A DNA stretch of 64,000 nt from Amoebophrya sp. A120. Lineage: Eukaryota > Sar > Dinophyceae > Syndiniales > Amoebophryaceae. Made by a program: the position numbers and the translations under genes. Of the stretch, positions 58,215 through 64,000 are shown piece by piece. The notes under the pieces were generated by a model. That model was given only the letters and a program-made list of their open reading frames with translations. It made no database searches and had not been told where the DNA came from. Position 1 is the first letter of the stretch. Every line of letters begins with the position of its first letter. The DNA lies in assembly GCA_905178155.1 (NCBI GenBank), contig CAJINV010000009.1, positions 2,457,373-2,521,372 of the forward strand, given 5' to 3'.

Positions 58215-60323
58215 AGGGTAAATAATCTCCAGGTCGTCGCACCACAGAAGGAGCAGTCACTGGCCCATAGGTAATAATAAAGGAGTGATACTGCTCTGCC
58301 TGTCGATATAGTAGTTGTCGCGCCGATATTTTACGAACTTGTTTAACTCGAAACAATGTAGTACCAAGAAACCATTTCCGGGGAACAAGAGGCGATACTG
58401 CATGCGGCACGATGTCGACCTCGTTCAGGAAACTGCTCGTCCCCGATGCGCTGTCCCGCTTATATTCGTGTCCTTCGGACCTCCACCAGGGATTACGAGA
58501 TTGTAAGGCTTTCAGAGACGATAAACTTCCCCGCGCGAAAATCTTCTTTCGGGTTTGGCAGAAAAATGTCCATCCGTGTGCTGCGTTCCACTGTGCAAAT
58601 AAACTCCTGTCTAAAGATTAAAACTAGTCGCAGAATTGTGTATAAAGTTCTAGTCGTGTGAAACTGAAACCGTAGTGATCTACAAAAATATTCAATTGCA
58701 ACTCATGAAACTGCGATATGATAGTAACGTGCTGCCTTTGTGATGGCTAATTCTCGGGAGCACTACATAAGTTGACAGAAAAACTTCCAAGTGCCAGTCA
58801 TCATACACTCAACCAGAAACATTGCCGTTCAAAGGCAGTTCCATAAAATCATCTAGGGCTATATCTATGTACTGAAAAAATGGTCGCCATATTACCGCGA
58901 CTACAACTGCGCGTGACTGAAGCGATGATGAAAAACGAATTTTTATCAAACGAAGAGATAAAGCGCATCACCAACAGCAGTGAGACGATGCCACGACAAG
59001 CGGCGATCTGACAAAACGACTTTATCACGATTAGATTTTTATATGAAAGCGATTTCAATTTTCGTTTGCGGCACGGAGCCGAAATCGTTCGTTCCTAATG
59101 TAGTCGGTGAAACACGATGAATTTATTTCGATTTGCATCTACTGTGTTAAAAGCCTCGTAGTAGTGCCATTTCTCTATTGTCTCAAGCGGCATTTTTTCG
59201 AAAAGATGAGCTGCCAGCCGGTACTGCAACATCATCAAGAGCTTTGCTCTGATGGAATCGCACTGTCAGGTTAGCAGCCAGTTGCAATTCAGTTACACTT
59301 CTCAGTGTAGCAAATGCAAGCCACAGACATATGGTCCATTGCCCTGCATGCTGCAGAATCGATTTTGAGGCTTGGTCAGCGCGTGCAGTGACGATATGAT
59401 CGTTGGAGAACAGAAAAATTTATTTATGAGCACAATGGATGATGATCATTTCTCTATCTGAGACCACCTGGGAGGGTGGTACACAAATTCTCTAGGGAGT
59501 TTTGGCATACACCAGAAGCCTCCGAATCGTATTTCCCATCGTCTCCGCCTGTTGCGTATTTTTCTCCAAACTAACTGGTGCACGAGCCTCAGCTAGAAGT
59601 CGTGCAACGCAACTTTCTCACTTTTGTCAAAAGCTAGGTAGTGGCTCTTGGAGTTGCAACTTTAACTCGTCAAACAGCTGCGATGCTGATAGTGCCTTGG
59701 TCGTGCTCCTCATTGTTCTGGCTCTCGTCGCGCCATGAAATAAGTTCTACAGTTGCTTTTCCGAAATCTCTATCTCTTCCCGCTGCAGCTCCCAAGAGGA
59801 AGATCCTACCATAGCTAGCATCCGGTGCTGCCAGATGCCTTGCAGCGTTGCAGAACAGCCAAAACAAGTCGAGCAGCATATATTTATATCTGGTGCACCA
59901 TTACAAGAAATCGATAAATTACAAGGATACTGTGACAATGAGTGCATTGTGTCGAATAGAAAAAACTTTGTTCTGGGAATAATTTTTCCGGCAGTGTCGC
60001 AACTAGAAAGGTCGTCGTTAAAAGGTGAGACGATGAAGACTAAGACAGCCGTTGCTCTACTTCTTCTTCGTGAAGATAGTAACTGTTTCAGTTTGTTCTG
60101 TTACCGCCCCACCGTGGTGTGAAAAAGTACAGATTTCCGTTTCGCTTTCGATGCAAATGCAACAGACAATGGTTTAGTTGGACAACTGATCCTGATGTTG
60201 AACTAGAACTAACTACAACTTTTATTAGGTTCAAAATACTAAAAAAACTCCGCTTTGACGTCGTGATAAACTCAAATTGCAAATCCGTCGAAAAATGCAT
60301 TTCCGGTCGTGTGAAACAGGTAA
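58215..60323. other. Region without a clear gene
   Basis: 58215-59480 is AT-rich with no credible frame. From about 59500 plus-strand frames appear. One at ~60119-60317 (RFRCKCNRQWFSWTTDPD ... NSNCKSVEKC) looks protein-like and ends at a GTAAAAAC donor-like site, so it may be an upstream exon of the plus-strand gene ending at 61091. Its CKC..W spacing only faintly recalls 3CxxC zinc fingers. Confidence 0.35.
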
Positions 60324-61091
60324 AAACTACGTCGCATATTTTTTCCTCGAACCAGATACAAGCACGGCGCTAGCATCCACTTCTTGTCGTGTGTGGTCTA
60401 TCGCTTGAGTAGTAACTTCCGTTTGGTTGTTCGCTTTATTCAATTATCCTGAGTAAAAACGTACCCACACCAGAGTCAGGGTGGGGATTTTGCAACACAA
60501 ACCTAGGAGTTTTGTAAGTCACGCATGACAAGTTGCACTCTGTAGTGTAGTGCAGATTAGAAAGTGCAGCCGCATCACAAATCCAGCTGCTCATCCTGTG
60601 CACAGCATTACAAATTCCAAAACACGATTGGAAATGGCTCTCATGGGGATGCGCATTACAAGTCTTCCTGTCTTTGCAAATCTGCATTACACCTCTGGTG
60701 TGGGTACGTTTTTACTCAGGATATCAATTTCTAGGTGTTTTGCTTCCGCCCGACGCTTATCAAATGCAAAAGTGTCTGGGTCTGGAAGAGCCATGCTGTT
60801 TTTGCATGACGCAGAAGGTCTGGCATGGAAGCTCTAGCATTTACAGGTTAGTTTATTATAGAAGCATCCGCAAAAATACAGAATCCGCATCACAAATCCC
60901 CGATTTTGGTGACAGAAAGTAGGCAGCTTTTGCTGACTATGCATGGGAGATTTTTCTGCTTTCTGAAATACGCATCACAAGTTTGTATTCTTCCAGACCC
61001 AGAAATTTTTGCAGTTGATAACGCTGACACCCTTCAGTCCCAAGAGTGGTCTCCCATCTTCACCCGCAGACGCTGTGCTATCGAGGTGTAA
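60324..61091 (+). CDS. 3' part of a plus-strand gene, split by two introners
   Basis: Open pieces 60324-60444, 60729-60757 and 61026-61091 join in one frame when both introners are removed with one TSD each: ...VVRFIQFLGVLLPPDADTLQSQEWSPIF..., then TAA at 61089-61091. The 5' end is unresolved. It converges on the RRM gene ending at 61148. On the minus strand the same DNA meets a stop (60731-60733) after the first junction, so plus is preferred. No family recognised. Confidence 0.45.
60445..60723. mobile_element. Introner, family C (intact)
   Basis: 279 bp, TATCCTGAGTAAAAACGTAC ... GTACGTTTTTACTCAGGATA, TIR about 30 bp, perfect TSD TCAAT (60440-60444, 60724-60728). Best-preserved family C member in the window. 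Confidence 0.96.
60758..61020. mobile_element. Introner, family B
   Basis: 263 bp with perfect TSD ACGCT (60753-60757, 61021-61025), TIR GTGTCTGGGTCTGGAAGA / TCTTCCAGACCCAGAAAT. Only a 34-nt exon lies between it and the family C copy. Confidence 0.95.
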
Positions 61092-61147
61092 AGGAACTTC
61101 GAGTCGTCGAAGAAAATGGTTTTTTCGTAATTGCAAAATCGGAATTC

Positions 61148-62151
61148 TTATGGTGCAGCACGAACCTCGACCAAAGAGCGGTTTGCAGAACAATCTTCCG
61201 GCTGATCCTGATCCTGCTAATCTGCATACTTCTTACAACTACTCGCGATGCAAAGTTAATAGAAACCGTTCATCTTCATCACCTACACCTTGCAAAGTTT
61301 TGCAATACAAACTACCCCCACGACAACTTGACTCGAAGTGGTCCTGGCAAAATTTCGGATAGCATCCCAGCCCTTAATCTTTCGGTCATCCAACTTGTCC
61401 ACCAAATCCTGCGCCATAGACCTGAAAAGAAGTATAATTACAAGTGGAATCTTTATTTCGATGTTGGCACGAGAAATCTTCAACGTACGGGTGCATAAAA
61501 AGCCCGCATCACAATAAACTCTTCAAACTCCGAAATTATATCAAGTCGAATTCATCTCTATACCTGCTCTTGAACTCCAGAATGCCACAGGCCGTGCCCT
61601 GACGGTTGCGAAAGGTGCGGGCAAACGTCACATCCATGTATCTGTCTCCGCCCACATGCTGCCTTCCCATTTCCTTCAACTAGAGTATGGGAATGAGAAA
61701 TTTCTTGTTTCTCGAGCGCAGAATCTGTGATGAATTTGTGTTGCATAAAAGAACCACATAGATACATAGAGAGTTGAGTAGAGATAGCAGCCAGTACGTA
61801 GATAGTGCCAATGTGGTTCTGCATCACAAACTCTCATTCTACGATCAAGAGCCGGAAGATTGCTCTTGCATATCGGTCCAGGTCATGTCGTTCGGAATCC
61901 CCTCCAACGTGATCTTGTAAGCGCCCTCCGACAACTCACCTGGAATTTCAATTTGTAATTATAATGCGGAAGGAAGTATAGTGGTTTAAATTTGTCATGC
62001 TCGGAACAAGTGTCCTCGGCTTTCTACTTTCTTCGCAAAAAGAAATCCACCAGTCTGTGTTGCACAAAACCAAACTCGCGATTCCTACTTCGTCATGCAG
62101 AATAACCTCAAGAACAAAAAGCACATTCGTAAATAGTACCTTTGGCCCTCG
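61148..62151 (-). CDS. SR-type RRM protein, 5' end lost at a rearrangement
   Basis: Exons 62140-62151, 61873-61939, 61564-61680, 61316-61421 and 61148-61213 stay in frame through GT-AG introns plus one decayed introner. The product contains YKITLEGIPNDM, TWTELKEMGRQHVGG, ACGILEFKSR, DLVDKLDDRKIKGW, then a short acidic tail. This is an RRM. TWTELKE corresponds to the SWQDLKD signature of RRM2 in SRSF1-like splicing factors, so a role in splicing is likely by family. The upstream exon ends at an introner whose other side is AN1-gene sequence, and the joined frame across that point is out of phase. The N-terminal RRM1 and start are therefore missing here; it may be a pseudogene or transcribed differently. 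Confidence 0.7.
61686..61872. mobile_element. Introner, decayed, in the RRM gene
   Basis: 187 bp from TATGGGAATGAGAAATTTC to ...GATTGCTCTTGCATA, with a GAATGAGA/TCTCATTC inverted pair. The flanking 5-mers differ (TAGAG, TCGGT), so the TSD is eroded, yet removing the element plus five nucleotides is exactly what keeps the RRM in frame (TWT|ELKE). Confidence 0.7.
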
Positions 62152-62315
62152 TATGCAATGCAAAAGCATCGTACTAGTATAACTACAAGTACAAATGCAT
62201 TACAAATTTCCTCAGCATGAGAAATAAAATTTGTAATGCAGATTTGCCTTGAAGACAAGATTTGTAAAAATGCAAGACTTGCATTTGTACGAGTACGATA
62301 CTTTTGCACAGGATA
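62152..62315. mobile_element. Introner, family A, at a gene-gene junction
   Basis: 164 bp, TATGCAATGCAAAAGCATCG ... CGATACTTTTGCACAGGATA. The right flank is ACCTG, the sequence present at the equivalent site in the AN1 gene (32186-32190), but the left flank is CCTCG of the RRM gene. No TSD, as expected if two family A copies recombined. Confidence 0.85.
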
Positions 62316-62407
62316 ACCTGCCGGGAAACGCCGGCGGTGCCCTTGCAGTTGTGGTCTTCTTCCCTTCTGTGGTCGAGGCAGAAAACAAGTTGGCAGCGGA
62401 CGCAGGT

Positions 62408-62557
62408 TATCCTGTGCAAAAGTATCACACTCGTACTAATTGCAGTCATCCATGACAAATCTGGTTCCTAAGGCAAATCCGCATTACAAATTTAGTTTGT
62501 AATGCTGAGCAAATTTGTAATGCAATTCATACTAGTACGATACTTTTGCAGTTCATA
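62408..62557. mobile_element. Introner, family A (copy without nested insert)
   Basis: 150 bp with perfect TSD CAGGT (62403-62407, 62558-62562), at the same position as 32259-33261. It shows the pre-insertion state: ...GCAATT directly followed by CATACTAGTACGATAC. Confidence 0.95.
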
Positions 62558-62623
62558 CAGGTGAAGGGCAGAAAATCCTGCTGGTGGCACCCCGGGAAAG
62601 CGCAGTGTGCGCCGATGTGGGCG

Positions 62624-62837
62624 TATGACCAGAAAAAAGTGTTACAGTTACACACATAGTCTATGCAAGACCGGCATCACAGACAGCCTTTCTCATGCAG
62701 GAAATGCTTTGGATCCTCATTTCCTTCCTGTTTTCCCTTATGTTTTCTGCATTGCAAGTTCTCTCTCTCATGCAGAGAAAACTTGTGTTGCGGAATTGAC
62801 AACAAATGTGCAACTGTAACACTTTTTTCGTGGGATA
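62624..62837. mobile_element. Introner, family H, newly inserted in AN1 copy 2
   Basis: 214 bp, TATGACCAGAAAAAAGTGTT ... AACACTTTTTTCGTGGGATA, with perfect TSD GGGCG (62619-62623, 62838-62842). The paralogous site at 33321-33330 reads GTGGGCGAAA with a single GGGCG and no element. Confidence 0.97.
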
Positions 62838-62853
62838 GGGCGAAATGGGTCAT

Positions 62854-63554
62854 GAGTGGTTCTTGTTTCTCGTGAAGACAAGAAATGCGAAGAGGATTAG
62901 AAAAATTTCTATTTGGGATACAACTAGGAGGTCCTGATCATGTAGCTAGTATACAATTACAACTTTAGGGTTTTTATAATTTTTTCTCATACACATACTC
63001 CCCGTGGTATCATCTTACAAACAGACAAGCCTACTGGGTTGCGCAAGCATCTGCAGTTGCTTGTTGTATTTGCCTCGCTCCATACGTGCCTACATGATCG
63101 TCAGTTCTTTTCTCCGTATGAACCAGGCGGACGATGAAGACTCTTCTTGATGTCTGTTGATGCACATTGAGTTTTTCGCTCGCCCCCAAATGTTGCCAGT
63201 CAGTGCTTTATTTGCATTTCTGCTCAGCGTTCGCGCTCGCCTCAGTTGACGGTTTTTTCTTTTTGACTCGCTGTGTACTCCCCTCAACATGAAAATCTGC
63301 ATCGAGCACATTTATCCCTTTCGCGATTTCTCCTGAGAGCGACAGACCTTGCGCGAAGCACGCGACTCGTTGGAGATGTGCGACCTCTTCGCAATTGATC
63401 GTTTCGGTTGCGGTTAGTCATAGACCGGCTACTTGCCCATGGTCCTCTTCGCATCTGCCAAAAATGCATGTCAATGCGACGTAGCCTGCCTTCGCATTCG
63501 CATTAATACTCATCCATGTCACTTCCACACCCCTCCTATCAAGTGCTTCCTCCC
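62854..63554. repeat. Second copy of the AN1 upstream spacer
   Basis: Closely matches 33339-34080 (for example TGTGTACTCCCCTCAACATG and CAAGCCTACTGGGTTGCGCA in both), with small indels. It ends near 63553, where the sequence switches to AN1 exon 2 rather than the rest of the 34060-34832 gene. Confidence 0.85.
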
Positions 63555-63847
63555 AATTCCCGTCCCCTACGCACTTATTGTTGCTATTTGTTCCACCAGC
63601 ATCCGGAGACTGCGATCCGCCACTGTTTCGCCGCGAGTTTATACCACCAGCTGCGGATGCTCCTGCACCTGCCGGCCGGCACAGCCCGGGCGTGTTGGCG
63701 TGTCGCAACCACGTGACATTTTCGTCTTCGCCCGGGACTTTCTGAATTGTTAGATTGCAGATTGGGCAAATGATCACCTGTCGGGAAACGCCGGCGGTGC
63801 CCTTGCAGTTGTGGTCTTCTTCCCTTCTGTGGTCGAGGCAGAAAACG
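63555..63847 (-). pseudogene. AN1-gene copy 3, internal fragment
   Basis: Encodes FCLDHRREEDHNCKG...VIICPIC...HANTPGLCRP...NSNNKC, i.e. the end of AN1 finger 1, the C2HC segment and the first Cys of AN1 finger 2. It then breaks into the tail of the duplicated 34060-gene spacer. Its upstream side is an introner of family F at 63848, so AN1 finger 1 is again split at a different residue than in copies 1 and 2. Broken at the 3' side; probably not functional. Confidence 0.75.
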
Positions 63848-64000
63848 CATGCAATGTAAATTTTCGTTTTCCGTACATGTACAAAGTGCATGACAAATTT
63901 CGCTAACTTGCAGTGTCCAACTTGTCATGCTAGACTAGGATTGCAGGCAAGTTTTGTCATGCAGAGACTGCATTTGTATGTGTACGGGAAATTTACTGTG
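63848..64000. mobile_element. Introner, family F (runs to window end)
   Basis: Begins CATGCAATGTAAATTTTCG and reaches GTACGGGAAATTTACTGTG at 64000, matching 34234-34380. The final GGATA and right TSD would lie just beyond the window. Confidence 0.85.

Larger units (their letters stand above)
62316..62853 (-). pseudogene. Truncated AN1-gene copy 2
   Basis: Exon 1 (62838-62853 plus 62558-62618, 77 nt as in the intact gene) and the first 87 nt of exon 2 (62316-62402) encode MTHFAHIGAHCAFPGCHQQD... through ...CKGTAGVSRQV, so AN1 finger 1 is complete. It then stops at the family A introner and RRM-gene DNA. The family A intron at 62408 matches the intact gene; the family H introner at 62624 is new to this copy. 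Everything after AN1 finger 1 is missing, and the joined frame into the RRM gene is shifted. Confidence 0.75.

Noticed and set aside
60975-61193. Minus-strand continuation of the RRM gene through 61021
   Set aside because: The RRM model reaches a TAA at 61148 in phase, and the minus frame below it has no consistent splice; the plus-strand reading is open across two introners.
62152-62853. A functional AN1-RRM fusion gene
   Set aside because: With or without removing five nucleotides at the junction, the RRM frame is not reached in phase, and the flanks lack a TSD; read as a rearrangement.

Overview
This is eukaryotic nuclear DNA. Genes are broken by introns, there are no ribosome-binding sites or operons, and the proteins are eukaryotic: a C3H zinc-finger protein, AN1/RanBP2 fingers, an MPS1-like kinase and an SR-type RRM. 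Almost every gene I can model lies on the minus strand in one long unidirectional run with short gaps (43 nt between two of them). Many introns are repeated elements (introners) with non-canonical splice boundaries. Unidirectional clusters, compact genes and invasive non-canonical introners are what is described for the parasitic dinoflagellate Amoebophrya (Syndiniales). My best inference is an Amoebophrya-like alveolate; this rests on gene and intron structure only.

The dominant feature is the introner system. I find about 27 copies, 109 to 288 bp long plus two of about 1.0 and 1.2 kb. They fall into at least eight terminal-inverted-repeat (TIR) families, but share one architecture on either strand: TAT...ATA ends, a 5-bp target-site duplication (TSD), and internal copies of a GCATNACA / TGTNATGC box. 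Removing the element plus one TSD copy restores the reading frame wherever I could build a complete model (AN1 gene 361 aa, C3H gene 2,325 aa, aspartate-semialdehyde dehydrogenase 429 aa, and others). GT-AG boundaries do not do this. Ordinary GT-AG introns occur in the same genes, and several contain relics of the same internal box.

Layout, all minus strand unless stated: 551-3796 multi-pass membrane protein with a duplicated exon; 6231-8959 aspartate-semialdehyde dehydrogenase (six element introns, two GT-AG introns); 12.3-13.8 kb palindromic repeat island between direct repeats; 15529-23824 giant C3H protein; 26735-27110 small plus-strand ORF; 28539-30448 FAM173-like methyltransferase; 31131-33338 AN1/RanBP2 (ZFAND2-like) protein; 34060-34832 and 35010-37628 unknown proteins; 39166-39789 basic protein; 40017-58214 five-gene block that ends in a 2,197-aa membrane kinase sharing its C-terminal half with a neighbour; 60.3-61.1 kb plus-strand gene end, convergent with a 5'-truncated SR-like RRM gene; 62.3-64.0 kb rearranged partial copies of the AN1 locus.

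The AN1 duplicates are the most informative part. They give an occupied/empty site pair for one introner, a nested insertion inside another, and a gene-gene junction lying exactly at a third.
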